A DNA stretch of 43,655 nucleotides from Luteibacter yeojuensis (GTDB lineage Bacteria; Pseudomonadota; Gammaproteobacteria; Xanthomonadales; Rhodanobacteraceae): positions 1 through 43,655 of the forward strand of contig NZ_JZRB01000043.1 in the NCBI RefSeq assembly GCF_000964085.1, read 5' to 3'. Below the pieces are notes generated by a model that was not told the DNA's origin, ran no database searches, and saw only the letters and a program-made list of their open reading frames with translations. This document shows positions 8,369 through 17,191 of the stretch, piece by piece. Numbering within the stretch: position 1 is the first letter of the stretch; every line of letters begins with the position of its first letter. Position numbers and translations under genes: made by a program.

Positions 8369-10044
8369 TAGCGGTGGCCGGTGGCTTTCCCGGCCTCGTC
8401 CGCGCTGGGCGGTAGCACCGGTTCGCCGTCGGGCGATTCCTCGTGGTGGAACTTAGCCGCTTCCACCATCGGGGTGCGCCAGCCCGAGGCGACGCCCCAG
8501 AAGTAGAACACCACGCCGATGACCGCGACGACGCCGAGATCGACGCCATAGGGGATGTAGTCGTGGCCGCCGAAGGTCTTGCTGCCCGCCCACGACACGG
8601 CCGCGAGGACCGGCAGGTACACGATGAGCCACCACGCACCGCTGAGGTGGCGGCGGAAGTCGTCCCAGCCGCTCTTGGCGGTGTAGTAGAAGTACAGCGG
8701 AAGGGCGATGACCATCAGCAGGATGATTTCGCCCGTGAGCGGCCACTTGGCCCAGTACAGCAGCTCGGTAGCGAAGATGAAGGCCAGGGCGGCCAGCACG
8801 GGCAGGCCACGGATGCGCAGCGGGCGCTTCAGCTCGGGGGCGGTGCGGCGCAGTGTCATGACGCTGACCGGGCCAGTGAGGTAGGAGATGATGGTGGAGA
8901 CCGAGATCACCGCCGCCAGCGTGCCCCAGCCGCGGAAGAAGAACAGGAAGATGAAGCTCACCACCAGGTTCAGCCACATGGCCGGGCGCGGGATGCCGAA
9001 GCGCGGGTGGATGTGGCCGAAGATCCTGGGCAACTGGCCGTTGCGCTCCATGGCGTAGATCATGCGGGCCGTGGTCGCGGTGTACGTGGCGCCCGTGCCG
9101 CTGGGGCTGATGAAGGCATCGGCGTAAAGCAGGATGGCCAGCCAGTTGATGAGCAGGGCGGTGGCCAGCTGCGCGAACGGCGAGGCGTACTGCAACGCTG
9201 CCCAGCCCTGGCCGAGCTGGTCGGGCGGCACGGCGCCGATGAAGGCGACCTGCAAGAGGACGTAGACCACCGTGGCCAGCAGGATCGAGCCGATGACGGC
9301 GAACGGCACGCTGCGCCCGGGATTGTGCGCTTCGCCCGCCAGGTTCACCGGGCTCTGGAAGCCATTGAAGCTGAAGACGATGCCCGAGATGGCGACCGCG
9401 GTGAGGATCGACGAGATGTCGATGGCGTGGGCGCCGCCATGTGCACCGACGTGGAAGTTCTCGGGATGGAAGCTGGTGTACATCAGGGCGATGCCGGTGG
9501 CGGCAGGCACCACCAGCTTGAACACGGTGATGGCCGTGTTGCTCTTTGCGAAGAGCTTCACGCTCCAGAAATTGAGGAAGAAGTAGACCATGACCAGCAC
9601 CGCGGCGATCGCCAGGCCCGGGTGGGTGAGTTCACCGTGGTCGGAGCCGGGGGCGACGTAGTAGAGCTCCTTGGTCCACTGCGCCCATTCCCACGGCCAC
9701 GAGGCCATGTACTGTACGGAGGCCTCGGCTTCCACCGGGATGACCGAGACGATGGCGATCCAGTTGGCCCAGCCCGCGATGAAGCCCACGAGCGAACCAT
9801 GCGAATAATGGCCGTAACGCACCATGCCGCCGGATTCGGGGAACATGGCGCCGAGTTCGGCGTACGTGAGGGCGATGAACAGGATGATCACCGCGCCGAT
9901 GATCCAGGCGTAGATGGCGCCGGGGCCCGCGAGCTGGGCGGCGTGCCAGGCGCCGAACAACCAGCCGGAGCCGATGATCGAGCCCAGGCCGGTCAGCATC
10001 AGGGCGAAAGCGCCGACGTCGCGGCGGATATGGTGTTGGGACAT
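8368..10044 (-). CDS. APC-family amino acid permease
   Basis: Inner-membrane amino acid transporter of the APC superfamily, 558 aa with about a dozen hydrophobic segments. The first helix shows the substrate-contact glycine motif GLGSIIGSGWLFGA, followed by LTYAELGAMFPESGG, both hallmarks of APC carriers. LAGEAHNPGRSVPFAVIGS is the conserved loop after TM6. The hydrophilic tail is acidic (PDGEPVLPPSADE). The start ATG (10042-10044) has a GGAG site upstream. The substrate is unknown; the sequence resembles aspartate/glutamate:proton symporter-like permeases, but that is inference. Its stop codon lies in the T-run of the bidirectional terminator. Confidence 0.9.
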   Translation of the reverse strand: MSQHHIRRDVGAFALMLTGLGSIIGSGWLFGAWHAAQLAGPGAIYAWIIGAVIILFIALTYAELGAMFPESGGMVRYGHYSHGSLVGFIAGWANWIAIVSVIPVEAEASVQYMASWPWEWAQWTKELYYVAPGSDHGELTHPGLAIAAVLVMVYFFLNFWSVKLFAKSNTAITVFKLVVPAATGIALMYTSFHPENFHVGAHGGAHAIDISSILTAVAISGIVFSFNGFQSPVNLAGEAHNPGRSVPFAVIGSILLATVVYVLLQVAFIGAVPPDQLGQGWAALQYASPFAQLATALLINWLAILLYADAFISPSGTGATYTATTARMIYAMERNGQLPRIFGHIHPRFGIPRPAMWLNLVVSFIFLFFFRGWGTLAAVISVSTIISYLTGPVSVMTLRRTAPELKRPLRIRGLPVLAALAFIFATELLYWAKWPLTGEIILLMVIALPLYFYYTAKSGWDDFRRHLSGAWWLIVYLPVLAAVSWAGSKTFGGHDYIPYGVDLGVVAVIGVVFYFWGVASGWRTPMVEAAKFHHEESPDGEPVLPPSADEAGKATGHR

Positions 10045-10204
10045 GGGAACTCCGGTCGGACGGGGCGGGGGCTAACCCGGCCCAGGGCGGCACAAGAGCC
10101 GGATGATGACAGCCCCGGGCCCCCCTGTCAGCCAGAGAACCCCTACGCAAATCATGGCCACATCGATATACACTGGCCGATGCGGTAGGGAAGAAGGGGT
10201 TCGG

Positions 10205-10585
10205 ATGCGATCGAAGGTAGTCGTCAACGGCATATGGCTCATCGCCATATCGGCATGCGGCATTGCCGCAGCCGAAGAGCCGTGGAGCGACAAGGGCCGG
10301 CAGATCGATTCGGAGTCATACGACCGTACCGCCAAGGGTTTTTACTTCACCCTCTACCCTGGCGAGGACCCGGTCGAATCCGTGCGGCGCTGCGCCATCA
10401 CCATGCGTGAACTGGGGCACCTGGCCTCGGTTTCGTGCTTCGCCTACACCAGCCGGCAGCGCTTCGACACCCGCAAGGGCAAGCTCCGGGTCTGCTACAC
10501 GGCGGTGGCCAACTGGTGGGGCGAGGACGAACCGGTGCGGGTGGAGACCGTCGAACGCCTGCCCAGGGTCTGCCCAACGAAGTAG
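10205..10585 (+). CDS. Small secreted hypothetical protein
   Basis: A 126-residue protein with a clear Sec signal peptide (MRSKVVVNGIWLIAISACG, probable cleavage after IAAA before EEPWS). The mature part has four cysteines (RRCAIT, VSCFAY, RVCYTA, RVCPTK), which could form two disulfides in the periplasm. It has a GAAGGGG ribosome site (10191-10197) 7 nt before the ATG. The family is not recognised. It stands alone between the divergent permease and the convergent serine deaminase gene. Confidence 0.7.
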   Translation: MRSKVVVNGIWLIAISACGIAAAEEPWSDKGRQIDSESYDRTAKGFYFTLYPGEDPVESVRRCAITMRELGHLASVSCFAYTSRQRFDTRKGKLRVCYTAVANWWGEDEPVRVETVERLPRVCPTK

Positions 10586-10594
10586 CGGCAGACG

Positions 10595-10618
10595 CATCGC
10601 GCGCAAGCGCGCTCCCAC
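10595..10618 (-). repeat. Single REP-like unit
   Basis: A reverse-oriented copy of the REP-like unit (ATCGCGCGCAAGCGCGCTCC core) between convergent genes, 9 nt after the small secreted protein gene. Confidence 0.8.
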
Positions 10619-10637
10619 GGGGGGAGCGGCGCCCCGT

Positions 10638-12020
<1,383 letters not shown>

Positions 12021-12045
12021 GGCTGGGGGTGGGGTTGGCTATGGG

Positions 12046-12061
12046 GAATAGCCGGCTATTC
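12046..12061. promoter_or_regulatory. 16-bp palindrome in divergent promoter region
   Basis: GAATAGCCGGCTATTC is a perfect palindrome between sdaA (minus) and the glutaredoxin-like gene (plus). It overlaps TATTCT (12057-12062), a possible -10 box with TTGGCT (12035-12040) 16 bp upstream. It could be an operator; the binding protein is unknown. Confidence 0.35.
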
Positions 12062-12097
12062 TACGCCCGACGGCCACGCCACCCCATACACCCCCGC

Positions 12098-12322
12098 ATG
12101 CACACGTTCACACTCTTCCAGCGCGACGACTGCCACCTCTGCGACCAGGCGCTTGCGCTGCTGGCGCAGGCGCGTTTCCCCGACTTCACGTCGGCGTGGA
12201 TCGACGATGACGAGGCGCTGGAGGCGCGCTACGGCACGCGCGTACCCGTGCTGCGGCGCAGCGACGGCGTGGAGCTCGACTGGCCCTTCACCGAGCAGGC
12301 CGCGCGCGACCTGGCCCGCTGA
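12098..12322 (+). CDS. Glutaredoxin-family small protein
   Basis: A 74-residue thioredoxin-fold protein of the DUF836/glutaredoxin-like group. The active-site motif CHLC (C12, C15) follows the first strand (TFTLFQRDD), and RVPVLRR supplies the cis-proline (TRVPVL). The start at 12098 is chosen because it places the first strand at the N-terminus; the frame is open upstream into the sdaA promoter region. Expected to be a cytosolic dithiol redox protein; no partner is evident nearby. Confidence 0.82.
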   Translation: MHTFTLFQRDDCHLCDQALALLAQARFPDFTSAWIDDDEALEARYGTRVPVLRRSDGVELDWPFTEQAARDLAR

Positions 12323-12339
12323 CGCGCCTGCTCCCCCCT

Positions 12340-12412
12340 GTGGGAGCGCGCTTGCGCGCGATGCCCTTTCGACAAGGCTCGCCCGAAACATCGCCTGCAA
12401 GCAGGCTCCCAC
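12340..12412. repeat. Inverted REP-like pair
   Basis: A forward unit (12340-12363) and a reverse unit of a variant subtype (ATCGCCTGCAAGCAGGCTCC core, 12389-12412) lie between the convergent glutaredoxin-like gene and the GTPase gene. Confidence 0.8.
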
Positions 12413-12432
12413 AAATAGCCTCATCACCAGGC

Positions 12433-13782
12433 TCAGCGCTTCAGCCGCTTAAGGATCTCCTCGCGCGCCTCGCGCAGGATCGAGTCGCGGTCGAGGCTGG
12501 CCACGATGTCGGCCACCGCGCGCTTGGCGCCGTGCTCGCCCCACGACTTGCCGGCGACGAGGTAATGCTCCGCGGCCCGGCCGATCAGCACGGTGGCGTA
12601 CCAGCCGAGCGCGCCCTGGGCCGCGGCGGTCACCACCACCGATAGCCCGCCGCTGAGGCCCTTCAACGCCGATGCCACCAGTTGCACGCCCCACACCGCG
12701 CCCATCAGCGCCGCGAGCTGCGTGCTGATGACGGCGACGAGGCGGCCGGATTCCGCGCGCGTCAGCGGCAGGCCGTACACGCGGCTGAGCTGCACCACCA
12801 TCGCCGCGTCCAGGCCGCCGGCCAGGAGCAGGTCGGCCACCGGGATGGGGTTGAGCGCCACGGCCACCGCCTTCGCGATGCAGTATTGGCGGATGACGCC
12901 GGAGGCGACGTCACGGCGCGCGACGGCGATGCGCGCCGTGACCTGGTCGGTGAGCCTGCCAGCGAAAAGGCCGGCATGGATGGCGGCAAGCGCCTTGCCT
13001 TCGCGCTCGGCGACGGCGAGCAGGCGCTGCTTCAGCACGGCAACCTCGGGGCCACGTGTTTCGCTCGCGGTGTGTTCGCGGCCGTGCGCGTCCACTTCGA
13101 CGACGAGGCGCGGCGCGGGCCGTGCGGCGACGGCGAGCACGTCCTCGCGGCGCACCAGGCCGGCGGCATGCTCGCGCAGCCGCGCCAGCAGGCCCTCGCA
13201 CTCGTCGTCGTTGTAACGGTCGGCCTTGTTCAGCACCAGCAGCAAGGGCCGCGCCGTGGCGGCGAGGATGCGCAGCGCATCGCGTTCCTCGCGCGTAAGG
13301 TCGCCATCGGCCACGAACACGATGAGGTCGCTGACCTCGGCCACCTCGTACGCCAGCTTCTCGCGGGCCTCGCCGCCGAGCTCGTTGATGCCCGGGGTAT
13401 CGATGAGCACGAGGCCGGCGTGCGCCGCTTCGTCCAGACGCACCGCATCGGCTTCCGTCGTCGTGCCGTGCAGCACGCCCATCGCAAATGCATCGCGCCC
13501 GAGCAAGGCGTTGCCCAGCGCCGATTTACCGGCGGAGACGCGGCCGAACACGGCCACGTGCAGTTCTTCGCGCTCGATGCGCTCGAGCATGTCCTCGACG
13601 CGGCGGAAGTCGGCCGCCATGGCCGCGCGTACGTCGGCAGGGATGGTCGGGTCGTCGAGCAGGCCGCGCAGGCTGGCCCCGACGGCACCGCCACGGGCGT
13701 CCGCTGCGGGCACGCCAGGCGTGCCGCGGCGGCGGAAGCGGCCCGTGAGGCCGCGCAGGCGATCGCGCCAGCCCTCGGCCAT
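12433..13782 (-). CDS. Dynamin/Era-like GTPase with C-terminal DUF697-type membrane region
   Basis: A 449-residue P-loop GTPase: G1 GRVSAGKS (80-87), G3 DTPG (128-131) and G4 NKAD (185-188). The C-terminal half has hydrophobic stretches (AVAVALNPIPVADLLLAGG, MGAVWGVQLVASALKGLSGG, TAAAQGALGWYATVLIG) typical of the DUF697 / YcjF-like tail, suggesting membrane association. It starts 2 nt after the stop codon of the upstream yceI gene, so it is probably co-translated with the YceI/cytochrome genes. A second GTPase of the same architecture heads the block (15641-17104). The cellular role is not known; members are linked by inference to envelope or stress functions. Confidence 0.85.
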   Translation of the reverse strand: MAEGWRDRLRGLTGRFRRRGTPGVPAADARGGAVGASLRGLLDDPTIPADVRAAMAADFRRVEDMLERIEREELHVAVFGRVSAGKSALGNALLGRDAFAMGVLHGTTTEADAVRLDEAAHAGLVLIDTPGINELGGEAREKLAYEVAEVSDLIVFVADGDLTREERDALRILAATARPLLLVLNKADRYNDDECEGLLARLREHAAGLVRREDVLAVAARPAPRLVVEVDAHGREHTASETRGPEVAVLKQRLLAVAEREGKALAAIHAGLFAGRLTDQVTARIAVARRDVASGVIRQYCIAKAVAVALNPIPVADLLLAGGLDAAMVVQLSRVYGLPLTRAESGRLVAVISTQLAALMGAVWGVQLVASALKGLSGGLSVVVTAAAQGALGWYATVLIGRAAEHYLVAGKSWGEHGAKRAVADIVASLDRDSILREAREEILKRLKR

Positions 13783-13784
13783 GC

Positions 13785-14345
13785 TTACTTCGGCAGGAGG
13801 TTCAGCGTGCCATTGACCAGCACGTCATCGGCGATGGTGCTGGTGTCCTTGTAGTCGCCGCTGCCCACGCCGTAATCGAGGCGCTTCATGCTGCCGGTGA
13901 CCGACAGGCGCGCGCCACCCGCGGCGGGGTTGAAGACGACCTTGAGCGCGAGCGGCTTGCTGACGCCGTGCAACGTGAGCGTGCCGTTGGCCACGACGTT
14001 GCCCTTGGCATCCTTGGTGAAGCCGGTGGTCACGTAGTGGGCCTTGGGGAATTTCGACGCATCGAAGAAATCGGCCGTGGGCAGGGCCTTGTCACGATCG
14101 CTGTCGCCGGTCTTCGCAGTGGCGACGTCGACGGTGACGTCGAACTTCGCCGTGGCGAGGTTGGCCGGGTCGTAGCTGATGGCCGCGTCGAACTTGCCGA
14201 ACGAGCCATCGAACTGCTGGCCCTGGAACTTGCCGCTGAAACCGAGCGTGCTGCCGGGGCCGACCGTGTAATCCGCCGCGGTGGCGGCGAAGGGCAGGGC
14301 CAGCGCAAGGGCCAGCGCGGCGAGGCGGCGGGTGGGCGACGTCAT
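13785..14345 (-). CDS. YceI-family periplasmic protein (copy 1)
   Basis: 186 aa with a Sec signal (RRLAALALALALPFAATA, then ADYTV). The mature part is a YceI lipocalin-like beta-barrel, beginning with YTVGPGSTLGFSGKFQGQ and containing the family segments FDASKFPKAHYVT and GTLTLHGVSKPLALKV. YceI proteins bind isoprenoid or quinone-like lipids in the periplasm. The start ATG overlaps the stop of the cytochrome b gene (ATGA). The YceI/cytochrome b561 pairing is conserved in many proteobacteria (yceI-yceJ), suggesting electron or quinone handling at the membrane. Confidence 0.93.
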   Translation of the reverse strand: MTSPTRRLAALALALALPFAATAADYTVGPGSTLGFSGKFQGQQFDGSFGKFDAAISYDPANLATAKFDVTVDVATAKTGDSDRDKALPTADFFDASKFPKAHYVTTGFTKDAKGNVVANGTLTLHGVSKPLALKVVFNPAAGGARLSVTGSMKRLDYGVGSGDYKDTSTIADDVLVNGTLNLLPK

Positions 14346-14926
14346 GGCGTATCTCCGGGAGGGGTGGGGGTGTTCCGCTTCGCACGCCCGAACGGCAGCA
14401 TGCGGCGGAGGGTGTCGTCACGGTCGATGAAGTGGTGTTTCAGCGCGCCGCCCACGTGGGCGACGAGCACCAGCAGCAGCAACCAGAACAGGTAGACATG
14501 CACCGTGCCGAGCGTGTTGGAGAGCTCTTCGTTCTTTTCCACCAGCGCCGGCAGGTTGAACTGCTTGAAGTATTGCAGCGGGAAACCGTGGGCCGAATTG
14601 AACGCCCAGCCGCTGAGCGGGATCGCCACGATCAACAGGTAGAGGAAGCCGTGCACCACGTGCGCGGCCAGCTGCTGCCAGCGCGGCGCGGGTTCATCCG
14701 GCGGGCGGCGGTCGAGCATCTTCCACGCCAGGCGCAGCACGAACAGCGCCAGCACGGTGAGGCCGATCGACTTGTGCAGCGCGAACATGTTGATCTTGTT
14801 GAGCGACGGCTTCAGGCCATCCATGTAGAACGCGAACGCGCCATTGCCGAGGATCAGCAGCGCCATCAGCCAATGGAACGTCTTGGCGACGGTGCTCCAC
14901 CGCGTGGGTTCACTGCGCAGGGGCAT
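14342..14926 (-). CDS. Cytochrome b561-family membrane protein
   Basis: 194 aa, four-helix diheme cytochrome b561 (YceJ/CybB type) of the inner membrane, likely oxidising quinol or passing electrons across the membrane. Candidate heme ligands are H18 (KTFHWLMALL), H51 (LHKSIGLT), H143 (GTVHVYLFWLL) and H157 (VLVAHVGGALKHHF), one in each of the expected helices. Its start overlaps the upstream yceI copy 2 by 17 nt and its stop overlaps yceI copy 1 by 4 nt, so it is translationally coupled on both sides. Confidence 0.93.
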   Translation of the reverse strand: MPLRSEPTRWSTVAKTFHWLMALLILGNGAFAFYMDGLKPSLNKINMFALHKSIGLTVLALFVLRLAWKMLDRRPPDEPAPRWQQLAAHVVHGFLYLLIVAIPLSGWAFNSAHGFPLQYFKQFNLPALVEKNEELSNTLGTVHVYLFWLLLLVLVAHVGGALKHHFIDRDDTLRRMLPFGRAKRNTPTPPGDTP

Positions 14927-15533
14927 CGGGGGTGTCCTTGTCGTGGCTGGCGGGGCCCTTGCCGCCGCCGATGGCTTCGATTTCCAGCCATACCGACACC
15001 GGGGTGCCGATGGAGCCGGTGTTGGAGGTCATGCCGAACATCGTGCGGTCGAGCACGATGTTGGCGGAGAAACCGGCGACGGTGTGCATGCCGTAGATGG
15101 TCCTGCCCACGCGGTTCACCCGGAAAGGGATGTCGAGCGGCACCGTGGTGCCGCGCAGGGTGAGCTTGCCGTGCAGCACGCCTTCGTCGTTGGTCTTTTT
15201 TTCGACCGAGTCGCTCACGAAGCGCGCGTTGCGTTCGCGGTCGGTGTCGAGCAGGCTGCTGCCGCGCACCGCCTTGTCCCACGCCGGGTCGCCCATGTCC
15301 ACCGAGGCCAGGTCGATCGTCGCCGTGACCGATGAATCGGGCCAGTTGTCGGGATCGAAACGGATATCGCCGTCGGTGATGCGCAGGCGGCCAAACGACC
15401 GGGAGTAACCGTTGTGGTCGACGTTGAACACCACCGCGCTGTGCACCGGGTCGATGCGGTATGCCTGCGGCGCGGCGTGCGCGCTCGCGGCCATGGCAAG
15501 GGCGAGGATGCCGAGGGAAAGGGGATGTCGCAT
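14910..15533 (-). CDS. YceI-family periplasmic protein (copy 2)
   Basis: 207 aa with signal peptide MRHPLSLGILALAMAASAHA and a YceI barrel (YRIDPVHSAVVFNVDHNGYS, GKLTLRGTTVPLDIPF, FGMTSNTGSIGTPVSVWLE). It is only distantly like copy 1 and has a hydrophilic C-terminal tail rich in K, D and P (GGGKGPASHDKDTPDAPAQ). The start at 15533 is chosen because it gives the signal peptide; the frame is open much further upstream, but that would antisense-overlap the GTPase gene. It begins the yceI-cytochrome b-yceI run. Confidence 0.9.
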   Translation of the reverse strand: MRHPLSLGILALAMAASAHAAPQAYRIDPVHSAVVFNVDHNGYSRSFGRLRITDGDIRFDPDNWPDSSVTATIDLASVDMGDPAWDKAVRGSSLLDTDRERNARFVSDSVEKKTNDEGVLHGKLTLRGTTVPLDIPFRVNRVGRTIYGMHTVAGFSANIVLDRTMFGMTSNTGSIGTPVSVWLEIEAIGGGKGPASHDKDTPDAPAQ

Positions 15534-15555
15534 CAGGGGGCCTGCTCCATCGCGG

Positions 15556-15574
15556 GGCCGCCCCGGGGGCGGCC
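15556..15574 (-). repeat. GC-only hairpin between GTPase and yceI copy 2
   Basis: GGCCGCCCC (15556-15564) and GGGGCGGCC (15566-15574) form a 9-bp GC stem around one base. No T-run follows, so it may be a pause or weak stop site rather than a terminator. Confidence 0.4.
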
Positions 15575-15640
15575 GATGGGAAAGAGTGTGGCCGACGGCG
15601 CCGGCCTTGTCAGCCCGCGCGCCGCGAACGGATCGTTCAC

Positions 15641-17104
15641 TCAGCGATCCCGCAGGGCATCGGAGGTGAGTTCCGCCAGCTGGCGCAGCCGGTTGCCACG
15701 GGTATCGCCCAGCAGGTCGCGCAGCCGTTCGCCCGCCGCGGCCTGGTCGAGCTGGTGGCGTTCCGCCAGGGTGGCGGCGAGCGCCTTGCCCAGGCTGTCG
15801 AACACCAGCGCATAGGCGAACGCGTGCAGCACGCCCCCGCCGAGCGTGCCAAGGCCAGGGAACGCCTTGAGCGCGTTGCCGGCCACCGCGAGCACGACGG
15901 AGGTGCCCGTTCGAAAGGTCATGCGGACCTGGCCCAGCAGGGCTTCGACTTCCACGTCGGTGACGCGCACGCCGTACAGATCGGCCAGCGCGCGGACGAG
16001 CCCCGCCGCCAGGGCGCCCTGGATCACCAGGTCGGTGCCCGGCGCCACCGCGGCCATGGCGCCCACGATGGCGCGGCGTGCATAGCGCGTGACGATGCGT
16101 TCGGCGTCCGCGGCGCGCTGCGCCTGTTCCACCGCGGCGGTACGGTCGTGCAGGCCCGCGAGCACCGCGTTTTCGCGGGCGGGTTCGAGCGACGCCGCGC
16201 CCGGCGCCACCAGCCGCGCCAGGGCATCGAGCAAACCGCCGACCTCGGGCTTGCGCTGGCGCCGCACGTCCTCGGTGCTGCCATCGGCGAGGCGCCGGGT
16301 GAAGCGTTCCTCGCCGCCTGCGCTCAGCATTACCACCGCATCCGGCACGCCACCGCTGCTGGCGCGCAGGTGGCGCGTGATGCGCTCGCGTTCGGCGTCG
16401 TCCCACTGGTCGGCCTTGTTGACCGCGAGCACCAGCGGCTTGCCGAAATCGCCGAGCCAGCGCAGTTCCTCGCCCTGCGTGCGCGTCAGGTCGCCGGCGC
16501 AGACATACACCACGGCATGCGCGCGCAGCGCTTCCTCGCGTGCCATGCGCTCGCGCGCGTCGCCGTCGGCCTCGGCCGTGCCAGGCACGTCGGCGATGGC
16601 CCATGCGGTGCCGTCGGGGGCCGTGCCCTCGTAGTGCGCCACGTCGCGCGTGGTGCCGCCGCGTGCATCGCTGCGCACCGCGGCGCCCGGGACAAGCGCG
16701 CCAATGAGCGTCGACTTGCCAGTCGATATCTCCCCGAACACCGCGATGTACAGGCGGCCACCAAGGCGACGTCGATCAAGTTCGCCCAATTCACTACGAA
16801 GTTCCTCAGTGTCGGCACCGGCGTCGCGTAACGCGGCAAGGCGCCCCTCCAGCGAGGGGCGGTCGGGTGCGGCGACCGGTGCGCGTGGCTTGCGTGGCCG
16901 CAACCACCACGCACCGACCGCGACGCCGCCGGCCAGCAGCAGCGCGAGCACCGCGCCGAGCAGCCAGCGCAGCGCCTCGGGCAGCGCCATGTAGCGCTGC
17001 GCCAGGGCAAGGCCGCGCTCCAGCGTGGCCAGCAGGAGCCAGGCGAGGGCGGCGATACCGATGGCCGCGATGAGCAAGCGAAGTCGGCGTGACATGCCGC
17101 GCAT
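15641..17104 (-). CDS. Membrane-anchored GTPase with C-terminal DUF697 domain
   Basis: 487 aa. Two N-terminal hydrophobic helices (LRLLIAAIGIAALAWLLLA and LLGAVLALLLAGGVAVGAWW) are followed by a GTPase domain with G1 GEISTGKS (124-131), G3 DVPG (172-175) and G4 NKAD (229-232). The C-terminal DUF697-like hydrophobic region includes AIVGAMAAVAPGTDLVIQGAL and GTSVVLAVAGNALKAFPGLG. DLYGVRVTDVEVEALL parallels RVYGLPLTRAESGRLV in the other GTPase, supporting common ancestry. Starts at 17104 (MRGMSRR) and 17095 (MSRR) are both possible; neither has a good ribosome site. Function unknown; likely an inner-membrane remodelling or stress GTPase. Confidence 0.85.
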   Translation of the reverse strand: MRGMSRRLRLLIAAIGIAALAWLLLATLERGLALAQRYMALPEALRWLLGAVLALLLAGGVAVGAWWLRPRKPRAPVAAPDRPSLEGRLAALRDAGADTEELRSELGELDRRRLGGRLYIAVFGEISTGKSTLIGALVPGAAVRSDARGGTTRDVAHYEGTAPDGTAWAIADVPGTAEADGDARERMAREEALRAHAVVYVCAGDLTRTQGEELRWLGDFGKPLVLAVNKADQWDDAERERITRHLRASSGGVPDAVVMLSAGGEERFTRRLADGSTEDVRRQRKPEVGGLLDALARLVAPGAASLEPARENAVLAGLHDRTAAVEQAQRAADAERIVTRYARRAIVGAMAAVAPGTDLVIQGALAAGLVRALADLYGVRVTDVEVEALLGQVRMTFRTGTSVVLAVAGNALKAFPGLGTLGGGVLHAFAYALVFDSLGKALAATLAERHQLDQAAAGERLRDLLGDTRGNRLRQLAELTSDALRDR

Positions 17105-17191
17105 TCTACGGGCAAGCGAATCAGGGATGCCCTACATCATTGCCGTGGCGATGCATGCCATCATCGGGCGCTGACAAGGAACCCAAAGCGT

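Noticed and set aside
15556-15574. GC hairpin considered as a terminator for the upstream GTPase gene
   Set aside because: No T-run follows it on the minus strand, so it was listed only as a repeat.
14910-16604. Extended 564-codon minus-strand frame containing yceI copy 2
   Set aside because: The upstream part overlaps the GTPase gene out of frame; the signal peptide at 15533 marks the true start.
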